A stretch of DNA of 64,000 nucleotides from CAVSJJ01 sp963728395 (lineage in GTDB: Bacteria > Actinomycetota > Actinomycetes > Actinomycetales > Dermatophilaceae): NCBI GenBank assembly GCA_963728395.1, contig CAVSJJ010000003.1:310001-374000 (forward strand), in the 5' to 3' direction. Made by a program: the position numbers and the translations under genes. The notes under the pieces were generated by a model. The model was not told the DNA's origin. It made no database searches and saw nothing but the letters and a program-made list of their open reading frames with translations. Below are positions 18,617-27,523 of the stretch, one piece after another; within the stretch, counting starts at the first letter, position 1, and every line of letters starts with the position of its first letter.

Positions 18617-20157
18617 GGAAGCCTCCAGGTCCGACCATCGCGGGCCATGAGCCGGTCGCCGCTCTCCGGGCCCCAGCCACCGGAGACGTACTGGTCGATC
18701 CGGCCGGTCGACTTCGCCCAGTGCTTCTCGATCGGGTCGAGGATCCGCCAGGAGAGCTCGACCTCCTCGTGCCGGGGGAACAGCGGCGGCTCGCCGAGGA
18801 GGACGTCGAGGATGAGCCGTTCGTACGCCTCGGGTGAGGACTCGGTGAAGGCCCGGCCGTAGCCGAAGTCCATCGTCACGTCCCGCACCTCCATCTGCGC
18901 GCCCGGCACCTTGGCACCGAAGCGCATCGTCACGCCCTCGTCGGGCTGGACGCGGATGACGACGGCGTTCTGGCCGAGCTCCTCGGTCGCGGTGTCGGTG
19001 AAGGGCAGGTGGGGCGCCCGCTTGAAGACGACGGCGATCTCGGTGACCCGCTTGCCGAGCCGCTTGCCGGTGCGGAGATAGAAGGGGACCCCCGCCCAGC
19101 GGCGGGTGTCGATCTCGAGGCGGACGGCGGCATAGGTCTCGGTCGTCGAGCGCTCGGCCACCCCGTCCTCCTCGAGGTAGCCGGTGACCTTCTCGCCACC
19201 CTGCCAGCCCGGGGCGTACTGGCCGCGGGCGGTCGCCTGGGACAGGTCCTTGGGCACCTTGACGGCCGAGAGCACCTTCTCCTTCTCGGCCCGCAGGTGC
19301 TCGGCGTGGAAGGAGACCGGCTCCTCCATCGCGGTCAGCGCGAGCAGCTGGAGCAGGTGGTTCTGGATGACGTCGCGTGCGGCGCCGATCCCGTCGTAGT
19401 AGCCGGCCCGGCCGCCGATCCCGATGTCCTCGGCCATGGTGATCTGGACGTGGTCGACGTAGCGGTTGTTCCACACCGGCTCGAACATCTGGTTGGCGAA
19501 CCGGAGGGCGAGGAGGTTCTGGACGGTCTCCTTGCCGAGGTAGTGGTCGATCCGGAACACCGAGTCGGCCGGGAAGACCGACTCGACGATCGAGTTCAGC
19601 TCGCGTGCGCTCTCGAGGTCGTGGCCGAAGGGCTTCTCGATGACGACCCGGCGCCACGAGCCGGGCTGTGGCGTGCTGAGCCCCGCGGTCTCGAGCTGCT
19701 CACAGACCTGCGAGAAGAAGGCCGGCGGGATCGAGAGGTAGAACGCATGGTTGCCGCCGGTTCCGCGTTGCTGGTCGAGCTCGTGGAGGGTCGAGACGAG
19801 GGTCGAGAAGGCGTCCGGGTCGTCGAAGGTGCCCGGGACGAAGCGGACGCCCTCGGCGAGGGAGCGCCACACCTCCTCCTTGAACGGCGTGCGGGAGTGC
19901 TCCCGCACCGACTCGTGGACGATCTTGCCGAAGTCCTGGTCGGCCCAGTCCCGCCTGGCGAACCCGACGAGGGAGAAGCCCGGCGGGAGCAGGCCGCGGT
20001 TGGACAGGTCGTAGATCGCCGGCATGAGCTTCTTGCGGGCGAGGTCGCCGGTGACGCCGAAGAGGACCATGGCGCTCGGCCCGGCGATCCGGGGGAGCCG
20101 CTTGTCCCGCGGATCGCGGAGCGGGTTCTCGTCCGCGGTGACCCGAGCCGGGCTCAC
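18613..20157 (-). CDS. zwf: Glucose-6-phosphate 1-dehydrogenase
   Basis: A 514-residue NADP-dependent enzyme, entry point of the oxidative pentose-phosphate pathway. The Rossmann motif VLFGVTGDLARKKLMPA lies near residue 30, and the substrate-binding signature RIDHYLGKETVQNLLALRF near 200 has the catalytic His. The GTG start overlaps the pgi stop as GTGA and its own stop overlaps opcA the same way. Confidence 0.98.
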   Translation of the reverse strand: MSPARVTADENPLRDPRDKRLPRIAGPSAMVLFGVTGDLARKKLMPAIYDLSNRGLLPPGFSLVGFARRDWADQDFGKIVHESVREHSRTPFKEEVWRSLAEGVRFVPGTFDDPDAFSTLVSTLHELDQQRGTGGNHAFYLSIPPAFFSQVCEQLETAGLSTPQPGSWRRVVIEKPFGHDLESARELNSIVESVFPADSVFRIDHYLGKETVQNLLALRFANQMFEPVWNNRYVDHVQITMAEDIGIGGRAGYYDGIGAARDVIQNHLLQLLALTAMEEPVSFHAEHLRAEKEKVLSAVKVPKDLSQATARGQYAPGWQGGEKVTGYLEEDGVAERSTTETYAAVRLEIDTRRWAGVPFYLRTGKRLGKRVTEIAVVFKRAPHLPFTDTATEELGQNAVVIRVQPDEGVTMRFGAKVPGAQMEVRDVTMDFGYGRAFTESSPEAYERLILDVLLGEPPLFPRHEEVELSWRILDPIEKHWAKSTGRIDQYVSGGWGPESGDRLMARDGRTWRLP

Positions 20158-21773
20158 GCGGCTCCCTCGCCGCGGAGCGCCGCCGTGACGACGGCCAGTC
20201 CGGCGTCGTGGTCGGTGAGGTGCAGGCGCAGGACGGGCCGGCCGTGGTCGGCCAGAACCTGGGCGTCGCCACCGGCCTGGGCCGCGATGAACTCGCCGAG
20301 GGTGAAGTCCCGGCCCGGCACCGCGAGGTCCGCACGTGGGTCGGCCGAAACCTGGATGTAGACGCCGGTGGCGGGTCCGCCCTTGTGGTACTGCCCGGTC
20401 GAGTGGAGGAAGCGCGGTCCCCAGCCGAACGTCACCGGTCGCCCGGTGCGCTCGAAGAGGTCGCGCGCGACGTGCTCGAGGTCGGCGTCGTTCTCTCGGT
20501 CGAGATACGCCATCACCGCGACATAGCCGCGCCGGGTGTCGAGTCGCTCGAGGAGCGCGGCGACGGCGGTGCCGACGCTCGAGGCGTTGCCGAGCCAGTC
20601 ACCGCCCGGCGCGCGGACCTGGACCGGCCCGTCGACGAAGGCCGGGGGGTCCTCGCTCGCACCGGCTCCCTCGAGCAGCTCACGCGCGGCGGCCTTGGCG
20701 CTCTCGACGTCGGGCTGGTCGAAGGGGTTGACGCCGAGCAGCCGCCCGGCCACGGCCGTCGCCGCCTCCCAGAGGAGGAGCTGGGCGCCGAGCGGCCCGG
20801 CGACATCGATCGTCGAGGCACCGACGGCCGGCTCCTCGTCGGCGTCCGTCGGCAGCAGCCGGACGACGGTGGCGTCGTCGTAGGTGTGCGCCGGCCGCTC
20901 CCCGATGGCGACGACGGGCAGGAGGCCGGTGCCGTTCTTGCCCGTCGACTCCGCAATGAGCTGCTCGGCCCAGCCGCCGAAGCCGTGGTTCTCCGTGCCG
21001 GCGTCGACGAGGACGAGCTTGTCGCGCAGCGGGTCGGTGCCGCCCATCGCCGCCCCGAGCCGAAGGGCCGGGTTGGCCTCGTCGTCGGCGGCCAGCAGGT
21101 CGGCGACGGCCTCGGCGTCGTCCAGGAGGGCCTCGACATCGGCTCCCGCGAGGCCGGAGGGGACGAGCCCGAAGGCGGTGAGCGCGGAGTAGCGACCGCC
21201 CACGTCGGGGTCGGCGTTGACGACCCGGTAGCCCGCCTCGCGGGCCTGGCCGTCGAGCGGGCTGCCCGGGTCGGTGACGACGACGATGTGCTCCGCAGGG
21301 TCGATCCCCGCGTCGCGGAAGGCGCCCTCGAAGGCCCGGCGTTGGCTGTCGGTCTCGACGGTGGACCCGGACTTGCTCGACACGACGACGACCGTCGAGT
21401 CGAGCTCGGTGAGCGCGCCGCGCACGACGTCGGGGTCGGAGGAGTCGAGGACGACGAGCGGGACGCCGGCCGTGGCACAGATGACTTCAGGGGCCAGCGA
21501 CGAGCCGCCCATGCCGCAGAGCACCACGCGGGTGAGACCACGCCCGCGCAGCGCGTCGCGCAGTGCGGTGATCTCACCGACGAGGGGCCGCGAGGTGCGC
21601 GGCAGGCTGGTCCAGGACAGCCGCTTGGCCGCCTCGCTCTCGGCACCGGGCCCCCAGAGGGTGTGGTCCTGCGCGAAGAGCCGGCTGGCGACCTGGTCCG
21701 AGACGAGGGTCGGCACGTGGGAGGCCACGGCGTCCGCCGCGGCCCCCCGTGCGTCGAGGAGGAGGCTGCTCAC
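20154..21773 (-). CDS. pgi: Glucose-6-phosphate isomerase (actinobacterial type)
   Basis: A 539-residue isomerase with tandem SIS-type sugar-phosphate domains: VVLCGMGGSSLAPEV near residue 85, VVVSSKSGSTVET near 130, and GFGGWAEQLIAESTGKNGTG near 270. It belongs to the divergent Pgi group found beside, or fused to, transaldolase in actinobacteria, rather than the classical E. coli type. GTG start and stop both overlap neighbours by four bases. It links glycolysis to the pentose-phosphate operon. Confidence 0.9.
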   Translation of the reverse strand: MSSLLLDARGAAADAVASHVPTLVSDQVASRLFAQDHTLWGPGAESEAAKRLSWTSLPRTSRPLVGEITALRDALRGRGLTRVVLCGMGGSSLAPEVICATAGVPLVVLDSSDPDVVRGALTELDSTVVVVSSKSGSTVETDSQRRAFEGAFRDAGIDPAEHIVVVTDPGSPLDGQAREAGYRVVNADPDVGGRYSALTAFGLVPSGLAGADVEALLDDAEAVADLLAADDEANPALRLGAAMGGTDPLRDKLVLVDAGTENHGFGGWAEQLIAESTGKNGTGLLPVVAIGERPAHTYDDATVVRLLPTDADEEPAVGASTIDVAGPLGAQLLLWEAATAVAGRLLGVNPFDQPDVESAKAAARELLEGAGASEDPPAFVDGPVQVRAPGGDWLGNASSVGTAVAALLERLDTRRGYVAVMAYLDRENDADLEHVARDLFERTGRPVTFGWGPRFLHSTGQYHKGGPATGVYIQVSADPRADLAVPGRDFTLGEFIAAQAGGDAQVLADHGRPVLRLHLTDHDAGLAVVTAALRGEGAA

Positions 21774-22885
21774 GTCGTGACCTTGTCCAGCTCCGCGGCG
21801 ACGCCGTCGAGCAGCTCCGACCAGGACTTCTCGAACTTCTCGACGCCCTCCTTCTCGAGGAGCTCCACGACCTCCTGGTAGGAGATCCCCAGCGCGTCGA
21901 GGGCGTCGAGAATGGCGGCCGCCTCGGCATATCCGCCGGTCACCGTGTCACCACGGATCTCGCCGTGGTCCGCGGTGGCGTCGAGGGTCTTCTCCGGCAT
22001 CGTGTTGACGGTGCCCGGGGCGACGAGCTCGGTGACGTAGAGGGTGTCCGGGTAGGCCGGGTCCTTTACCCCCGTCGAGGCCCACAGCGGCCGCTGTGGC
22101 CGGGCACCGGCCTCGGCGAGCGTCTGCCAGCGCGGCGTCGAGAAGACCTCCTCGTAGGCCTGGTAGGCGAGTCGGGCGTTGGCGATGCCCGCCTTGCCGC
22201 GCAGCTCGGCGGCCGTGGGGTCGTCGATCGCGTCGAGCCGCTTGTCGACCTCGGAGTCGACCCGGCTGACGAAGAACGAGGCGACGGAGTGGATCGTCGA
22301 CAGGTCCTTGCCGGCGGCCTTCGCCTGCTCGAGCCCCGCGAGGAAGGCGCCCATGACCGCGCGGTAGCGGTCGAGGGAGAAGATCAGCGTGACGTTGACG
22401 CTGATCCCCTGGGCGAGGACGGCCGTGATGGCCGCGAGCCCCTCGAGGGTCGCCGGGATCTTGATGAAGACGTTCGGACGGTCGACGGTCGTCGCGAGGG
22501 CGACGGCCTGCTGGATCGTCGGGTCGGTGTCGTGGGCGAGCCGCGGGTCGACCTCGATCGACACCCGCCCGTCCACGCCGTTGGTGGCGTCGTGGACCGG
22601 GCGCATGATGTCGCAGGCATCGCGAACATCATCGGTCGTCATGGCGAAGACGGCGTCCTCGAGCGTCGTCCCGGCCTGCGCGAGCTCACGCAGCTGCTCG
22701 TCGTAGGCGTTGCCCTTCGACATCGCCGCCTGGAAGATCGACGGGTTCGTCGTGACCCCGACGACCCCCTTGTCGTCGATGAGCGACTGGAGGTTGCCGG
22801 TGCGGATCCGGTCGCGGCTGAGGTCGTCGAGCCAGATGGCGACCCCCTCCGCCGCGAGGGCCTTGAGGGTGGCGTTGTCAGTCAT
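21770..22885 (-). CDS. tal: Transaldolase
   Basis: A 371-residue class I aldolase-type transferase of the non-oxidative pentose-phosphate branch. GVTTNPSIFQAAMSKG (about 42-57) is the N-terminal signature, and VFIKIPATLEGLAAITAVL carries the Schiff-base Lys near residue 140. The ATG lies six bases after the tkt stop and the stop overlaps the pgi start as GTGA. Confidence 0.97.
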   Translation of the reverse strand: MTDNATLKALAAEGVAIWLDDLSRDRIRTGNLQSLIDDKGVVGVTTNPSIFQAAMSKGNAYDEQLRELAQAGTTLEDAVFAMTTDDVRDACDIMRPVHDATNGVDGRVSIEVDPRLAHDTDPTIQQAVALATTVDRPNVFIKIPATLEGLAAITAVLAQGISVNVTLIFSLDRYRAVMGAFLAGLEQAKAAGKDLSTIHSVASFFVSRVDSEVDKRLDAIDDPTAAELRGKAGIANARLAYQAYEEVFSTPRWQTLAEAGARPQRPLWASTGVKDPAYPDTLYVTELVAPGTVNTMPEKTLDATADHGEIRGDTVTGGYAEAAAILDALDALGISYQEVVELLEKEGVEKFEKSWSELLDGVAAELDKVTT

Positions 22886-22891
22886 GCGTTC

Positions 22892-25087
22892 TCACTTCCC
22901 GGTCTCGGGGACAGCCTTGATGGACTCCCGGGCGGCCTTGACGACCGCCTCGGGGGTGAAGCCGAACTCCGTGAAGAGGGTCGCGCCGGCTGCCGAGGCA
23001 CCGAAGTGCTCCAGGCTCACGCAGCGGCCCGCGTCGCCGACGACCTCGCGCCACCCCTGGGCGACGCCGGCCTCGACGCTGACCCGCGCCCGGACCGCCG
23101 AGGGGAGGACCTTCTCGCGGTACGCCTTGGTCTGGGCCTCGAACCACTCCCGGCAGGGCATGGAGACGACCCGCGTCCTGACCCCGCTCTTCTCCAGCCG
23201 CTCGCGGGCGTCGAGGGCGATGGACACCTCCGAGCCGGTCGCGACGAGGATGACGTCGGGGCTCTCCTTGCCGCTCGCGCCGCCGTCGACGAGGACGTAG
23301 CCGCCCTTGGCGACGCCGGCGGTCGACGCGTACGTCGAGCGGTCGATCGTCGGCAGGTTCTGTCGGCTGAGGGCCAGCGCGGCCGGACGCCGGTTCCTCA
23401 GCACCGCGCCCCAGGCCGCCGAGGTCTCGTTCGCGTCGGCGGGACGGACGACGTCGAGGCCCGGGATGGCCCGCAGCGCCGCGAGGTGCTCGACCGGCTG
23501 GTGGGTCGGCCCGTCCTCGCCGAGGCCGATCGAGTCGTGCGTCCAGACGTAGGTCACCGGCGCGTTCTGGATGCAGGCGAGCCGGACCGCCGGGCGCATG
23601 TAGTCGGAGAAGACGAGGAAGGTCCCGCCGTAGGGCCGGGTCAGACCGTCGAGGGCGATGCCGTTGAGGATCATCCCCATCGCATGTTCGCGGATGCCGA
23701 AGTGCAGGGTGCGGCCGTATGGTCCGCCCGACCACTCGTCGGTCTGCTTGCCCGCCGGGATGAACGAGGGCTGGCCGCCCATCGTGGTGTTGTTCGACTC
23801 CGCGAGGTCCGCCGACCCGCCCCACAGCTCGGGCATGACGTCGGCGAGGGCGGTGAGGACCTTGCCGGAGGCCGCCCGGGTCGCCATGCCCTTCTCGTCG
23901 GCGGGGAACGTCGGGAGCGCGGCGGCCAGCCCGTCGGGCAGCTCGCCGGCGACGAGGCGGTCGAGCAGCTCGGCGCGCTCCGGGTTGGCCTTGCGCCAGG
24001 CGGCATACGTCTTGTCCCAGGCCTTGTGGGCGGCCTTGCCCCGCTTCTTCACCTCGCGGGCGTGGGAGAGGACGGCGCGGTCGACCTCGAAGGTCTTCTT
24101 CGGGTTGAAGCCGAGGAGCTCCTTCGTCGCCGCGACCTCGTCCGGCCCGAGGGCCGAGCCGTGGGACTTGCCGGTGCCGCGGGCGTCCGGCGCGGGCCAG
24201 GCGATGACGGTGTGCAGCCGGATGAGGGTGGGCCGGGTGCGGGACGTGCGGCTCTTCTGGAGGGCGGCGAGGAGGGCGTCGACGTCCTCGACGTAGTCGG
24301 AGGTGCCGGCCGGGTCGCTCGACTTGCGCCAGTCGACGTCGAAGACCTCCCAGCCGTAGGCCTCGTAGCGCGCGGCCACGTCCTCGGAGAAGGAGATGTT
24401 CGTGTCGTCCTCGATGGAGATCTGGTTGGCGTCGTAGACGACGGTGAGGTTGCCCAGCTCCTGGTGCCCGGCGAGCGAGCAGGCCTCGGAACTGACCCCT
24501 TCCATGAGGTCGCCGTCGGAGGCGAAGACCCAGACATGGTGGTCGAAGGGGCTCGTGCCGGGCTTGGCGTCGGGGTCGAAGAGGCCGCGCTTGCGGCGCT
24601 GGGCCATGGCCATGCCGACGGCGGAGGCGAGGCCGGAGCCGAGCGGGCCCGTCGTGATCTCCACCCCTGCGGTGTGGTGGACCTCCGGGTGGCCCGGGGT
24701 CCGCGAGCCCCAGGTGCGCAGCGACTTCAGGTCCTCCAGCTCGAGGCCGTAGCCGGAGAGGTAGAGCTGGATGTACTGGGTGAGGCTGGAGTGGCCGCAC
24801 GAGAGGACGAAACGGTCCCGCCCGAGCCAGGTCGGGTCGCCCGGGTCGTGGGTCATCACCTGCTGGTAGAGCAGGTATGCCGCGGGGGCGAGGCTCATCG
24901 CGGTGCCCGGGTGGCCGTTGCCCACCTTCTGCACCGCGTCGGCGGCGAGAACCCGAACGGTGTCGACCGCCCGGACGTCGAGGTCGGTCCACTTCGCCTT
25001 CGTGGCGAGCGGCCGGGAGATCGCTGACGATCGCCCCGCCGTGGCAGCGGGGCGGCGGGTGGGCTTCTTCGAGGTGGTGGTGCTCAC
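22892..25087 (-). CDS. tkt: Transketolase
   Basis: A 731-residue thiamine-diphosphate enzyme. GNGHPGTAMSLAPAAYLLYQ carries the substrate-site His, GPLGSGLASAVGMA and the diphosphate motif DGDLMEG through EDDTNISFSEDV follow, and the pyrimidine domain has EHAMGMILNGIALDG. The first ~35 residues are a Lys/Arg/Ser/Thr-rich extension before the conserved start. I use the GTG at 25085-25087 with GGAAGG upstream, not the longer frame. First gene of the pentose-phosphate operon. Confidence 0.97.
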   Translation of the reverse strand: MSTTTSKKPTRRPAATAGRSSAISRPLATKAKWTDLDVRAVDTVRVLAADAVQKVGNGHPGTAMSLAPAAYLLYQQVMTHDPGDPTWLGRDRFVLSCGHSSLTQYIQLYLSGYGLELEDLKSLRTWGSRTPGHPEVHHTAGVEITTGPLGSGLASAVGMAMAQRRKRGLFDPDAKPGTSPFDHHVWVFASDGDLMEGVSSEACSLAGHQELGNLTVVYDANQISIEDDTNISFSEDVAARYEAYGWEVFDVDWRKSSDPAGTSDYVEDVDALLAALQKSRTSRTRPTLIRLHTVIAWPAPDARGTGKSHGSALGPDEVAATKELLGFNPKKTFEVDRAVLSHAREVKKRGKAAHKAWDKTYAAWRKANPERAELLDRLVAGELPDGLAAALPTFPADEKGMATRAASGKVLTALADVMPELWGGSADLAESNNTTMGGQPSFIPAGKQTDEWSGGPYGRTLHFGIREHAMGMILNGIALDGLTRPYGGTFLVFSDYMRPAVRLACIQNAPVTYVWTHDSIGLGEDGPTHQPVEHLAALRAIPGLDVVRPADANETSAAWGAVLRNRRPAALALSRQNLPTIDRSTYASTAGVAKGGYVLVDGGASGKESPDVILVATGSEVSIALDARERLEKSGVRTRVVSMPCREWFEAQTKAYREKVLPSAVRARVSVEAGVAQGWREVVGDAGRCVSLEHFGASAAGATLFTEFGFTPEAVVKAARESIKAVPETGK

Positions 25088-25160
25088 CGCGGGCCTTCCT
25101 GGTGTGGGGATACGGCGGGAACGTCGTGACTCCGCGGAGCCCGCGTCGGCGGTCGCGGAG

Positions 25161-25180
25161 CCGACTCTTACCCTAGTCGG
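25161..25180. promoter_or_regulatory. Inverted repeat over the tkt -10 box
   Basis: CCGACT and AGTCGG flank CTTACCCT. On the minus strand the centre reads TAGGGT, a good -10 box for tkt with a ~75-base leader, so the palindrome would let a regulator cover the promoter. Divergent tkt/ctaB region. Confidence 0.4.
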
Positions 25181-25281
25181 AACGACCGGACCGGGCGGCA
25201 CGGCCACCGACGGGTCGAGCGAGGCGCGGCATACCCTCCCGTGCGTCGGTCTCGTCACGGCGACCTCTCACGCGAGGCCGG

Positions 25282-25287
25282 TAGACT
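25282..25287 (+). promoter_or_regulatory. -10 box TAGACT of ctaB
   Basis: TAGACT lies 65 bases before the ctaB start in the tkt/ctaB divergent region. A copy of the CGGCATAC octamer is at 25227. Confidence 0.4.
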
Positions 25288-25352
25288 CCCTCATCCGGCC
25301 GATCCGCTGGCCGCCGCCACCCATCCCATACCCGAGCCCGCGAAGGGAACAC

Positions 25353-26297
25353 GTGGCCCACACGCACTCGACGCCCGCCCTGGCTGCTGCGTCTCCGGCG
25401 GGCTGGCGCCGCACCCTCGTGAACTACGTGGCGCTGACGAAGCCCCGAATCATCGAACTCCTCCTCGTCACGACGATCCCGGTCATGTTTCTCGCCGAGC
25501 GGGGGGTGCCGTCGCTGTGGCTCGTCGTCGCGACGCTCGTCGGCGGGACGCTGAGCGCGGGGGCGGCCAACGCCTTCAACTCGGTCTACGACCGGGACAT
25601 CGACGCGCACATGGCGCGTACCCGCAACCGGCCGATGGTGACCGGGGAGATCAGCCCACGCGCCGGCGTCGTCTTCGCGTCGGTCCTCGTCGTCGTCTCG
25701 ACGGCGTGGTTCGCGGCCCTGGTCAACCTCGTCTCGGCCCTGCTGTCCCTCGTCGCCATCGTTCTGTATGCCGTCGGCTACACGATGCTGCTCAAGCGGC
25801 GGACCTCCCAGAACATCGTCTGGGGTGGTGCCGCCGGGTGCATGCCGACCCTCATCGGCTGGGCGGCCGTCACCGGCCGGATCGAGTGGCCGGCCGTCGT
25901 CCTCTTCCTCGTCATCTTCTTCTGGACGCCGCCGCACTACTGGCCGCTGTCGATGGCGTTCAAGGACGATTACGCGAACGCGCACGTGCCGATGCTGCCC
26001 GTCGAGCGCTCGGCCCTGGCGGTGGGCCGCCAGATCGTCGGCTACGCGTGGGTGATGGTGGCGACCTCGCTCGTCCTCGTGCCGGTGGCCGCGATGGGGT
26101 GGCTCTACCTCGTCGTCGCCGTGGTCAGTGGTGGGTTCTTCCTCGCCGAGGCGCACCGGCTCGTCCGGGCCGCCAGGTCCGGGGCGGACCAGCGCACCCT
26201 CAAGCCGATGCGGCTGTTCCACCTCTCGATCAGCTACGTGACGGTGCTCTTCCTCGCCGTCGCCCTGGACCCGATCCTCCATCTCGCCCTGCGCTGA
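25353..26297 (+). CDS. ctaB: Protoheme IX farnesyltransferase (heme O synthase)
   Basis: A 314-residue UbiA-type prenyltransferase that adds farnesyl to heme B, giving heme O for cytochrome oxidase. NAFNSVYDRDIDAHMARTRN is the Asp-rich prenyl-diphosphate site near residue 75, and about eight or nine hydrophobic helices follow. I start at the GTG 25353 with AAGGGA six bases before it. It converges on ctaA, which carries out the next step. Confidence 0.96.
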   Translation: MAHTHSTPALAAASPAGWRRTLVNYVALTKPRIIELLLVTTIPVMFLAERGVPSLWLVVATLVGGTLSAGAANAFNSVYDRDIDAHMARTRNRPMVTGEISPRAGVVFASVLVVVSTAWFAALVNLVSALLSLVAIVLYAVGYTMLLKRRTSQNIVWGGAAGCMPTLIGWAAVTGRIEWPAVVLFLVIFFWTPPHYWPLSMAFKDDYANAHVPMLPVERSALAVGRQIVGYAWVMVATSLVLVPVAAMGWLYLVVAVVSGGFFLAEAHRLVRAARSGADQRTLKPMRLFHLSISYVTVLFLAVALDPILHLALR

Positions 26298-26333
26298 CCG
26301 CCGCCCCAAAACCCCCTGCTGCCCTGCACGAAC

Positions 26334-26382
26334 CTCTGCTAGCAGAGCTTCCTGCAGAACGGGGGTGGTGCAGCACCCCCGT
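26334..26382. terminator. Bidirectional terminator between ctaB and ctaA
   Basis: Two inverted repeats: a perfect 14-bp palindrome centred on GCTAGC (26334-26347), then a 9-bp stem ACGGGGGTG/CACCCCCGT around GTGCAG (26359-26382). They follow the ctaB stop and also serve the convergent ctaA. Confidence 0.65.
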
Positions 26383-26388
26383 CCGGCA

Positions 26389-26470
26389 GCAACCTGTCCG
26401 TCGAAGGGGGGTAGGCCAACCTGTCCGTCGACGCGGCGGAGGCCAACCCGTCCGGCGACAGCGCCGGAGG
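26389..26470. repeat. Three imperfect 27-bp tandem repeats
   Basis: Units at 26389-26415, 26416-26442 and 26443-26470 share CAACC(T/C)GTCC(G/C) and end in GGAGG or GTAGG. They fill the space between the ctaB/ctaA terminator and the ctaA stop. No reading frame is obvious. Function unknown; a variable-number repeat is possible. Confidence 0.7.
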
Positions 26471-26478
26471 CGTGGGGC

Positions 26479-27480
26479 TCAGGCGCCCCGAGTGGGCTCG
26501 GGTCCGCGATGACGCAGGGTCATCATGGCCCGCGTGAGCGCGACGACGAGCAGCGCCGCGAGCAGCATGTGGACGACGACGAGCCACGTGGGCAGGCCGG
26601 TGAAGTACTGGACATAGCCGACGACGGCCTGCAGCACGATGACGTGGATGACACCGGTCCAGGCCCGCCGCGCCCGAGGGGTCGTGTCGGCGAGCCGGAC
26701 CCCGAGCCACATCGCGACGGCCAGCCCGGCGAAGAGCATGACGGCGTCGGCATGGAGCCACGAGACGCTGCGCGGGTCCAGGCCGTACCGGGACGGGGCG
26801 TCGGCGTCCCCGGAGTGCGGGCCGGAGCCGGTCACGACCGTGCCGAGGGTGAGGACGAGGACCGCCATGACCGAGGTGAGGACGCCGACCCGGCGCAGGA
26901 GCGGGGGGCCGACCGGGTGGGCCGGGCCGCCGGCCTCGTCCCGGGCGAGGTAGAGGTATGCCGAAGCGGCCACCATGGCGGCCGAGGTGAGGAAGTGCAG
27001 CGAGATGGTGATCGGAGCGAGGCTGGTGAGCACGCTGATCCCGCCGATGATCGCCTGGATCGGCACCCCGGCCAGGACGAGCGACGCTGCGACGACCAGC
27101 GCCCGACGCCGGGCCACGGTCATGACGGCGAGGAAGGCCATCACCGCCGCGACGACGAGGATTCCGGTCAACGTCCGGTTCCCGAACTCGATGTACTTGT
27201 GGTAGCCCTGCGCCTGATGGGCCACCGGCGTGAAGTGGCCCGGCGTGCACTGGGGCCAGCTGGGGCAGCCGAGGCCGCTGCCGGTCACCCGAACCAGGCC
27301 GCCGGTGACGATGATGCCCACCTCGGCGACGAGATTGACGAGCAGGATTGCGGCATACCACCGGCGCAGGTGACCCCGCAGGGGGCCGGCCCACCGGGCG
27401 AGGCGGCCCCCGCCCCCGGGAGCCGGGGTCGCTGGCTCGCGCGGAGCCGTGTCGTGAGGCGGGGTGCCGGTCGTCGTCAC
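26479..27480 (-). CDS. ctaA: Heme A synthase (CtaA/Cox15 family)
   Basis: A 333-residue polytopic membrane protein converting heme O to heme A. GGLVRVTGSGLGCPSWPQC near residue 50 holds the conserved Cys pair region and EFGNRTLTG a heme-linked Glu; histidines appear in TISLHFLTSA and VSWLHADAVM. I start at GTG 27478-27480 because a TACCCT -10 box lies six bases upstream, implying a leaderless mRNA; the long upstream frame runs through the next gene. Confidence 0.94.
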   Translation of the reverse strand: MTTTGTPPHDTAPREPATPAPGGGGRLARWAGPLRGHLRRWYAAILLVNLVAEVGIIVTGGLVRVTGSGLGCPSWPQCTPGHFTPVAHQAQGYHKYIEFGNRTLTGILVVAAVMAFLAVMTVARRRALVVAASLVLAGVPIQAIIGGISVLTSLAPITISLHFLTSAAMVAASAYLYLARDEAGGPAHPVGPPLLRRVGVLTSVMAVLVLTLGTVVTGSGPHSGDADAPSRYGLDPRSVSWLHADAVMLFAGLAVAMWLGVRLADTTPRARRAWTGVIHVIVLQAVVGYVQYFTGLPTWLVVVHMLLAALLVVALTRAMMTLRHRGPEPTRGA

Positions 27481-27486
27481 GTACCG

Positions 27487-27492
27487 AGGGTA
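27487..27492 (-). promoter_or_regulatory. -10 box TACCCT of ctaA (leaderless)
   Basis: TACCCT on the minus strand ends six bases before the ctaA GTG, in the 43-base gap after the ABC permease gene. Confidence 0.5.
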
Positions 27493-27523
27493 CGGCCAGG
27501 GCGAGGACGTCCCACGAACCGGC

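Noticed and set aside
21749..25027. A 1092-codon open frame antisense to tal and tkt
   Set aside because: It mirrors the GC-rich third positions of genuine tal and tkt and has no protein features; the same applies to the 656-codon frame at 2930-4900 and the 1046-codon frame at 30801-33941.
26389..26470. A CRISPR or regulatory protein-binding iteron array
   Set aside because: Units abut without spacers and diverge; three copies are too few to call iterons and no replication gene is near.
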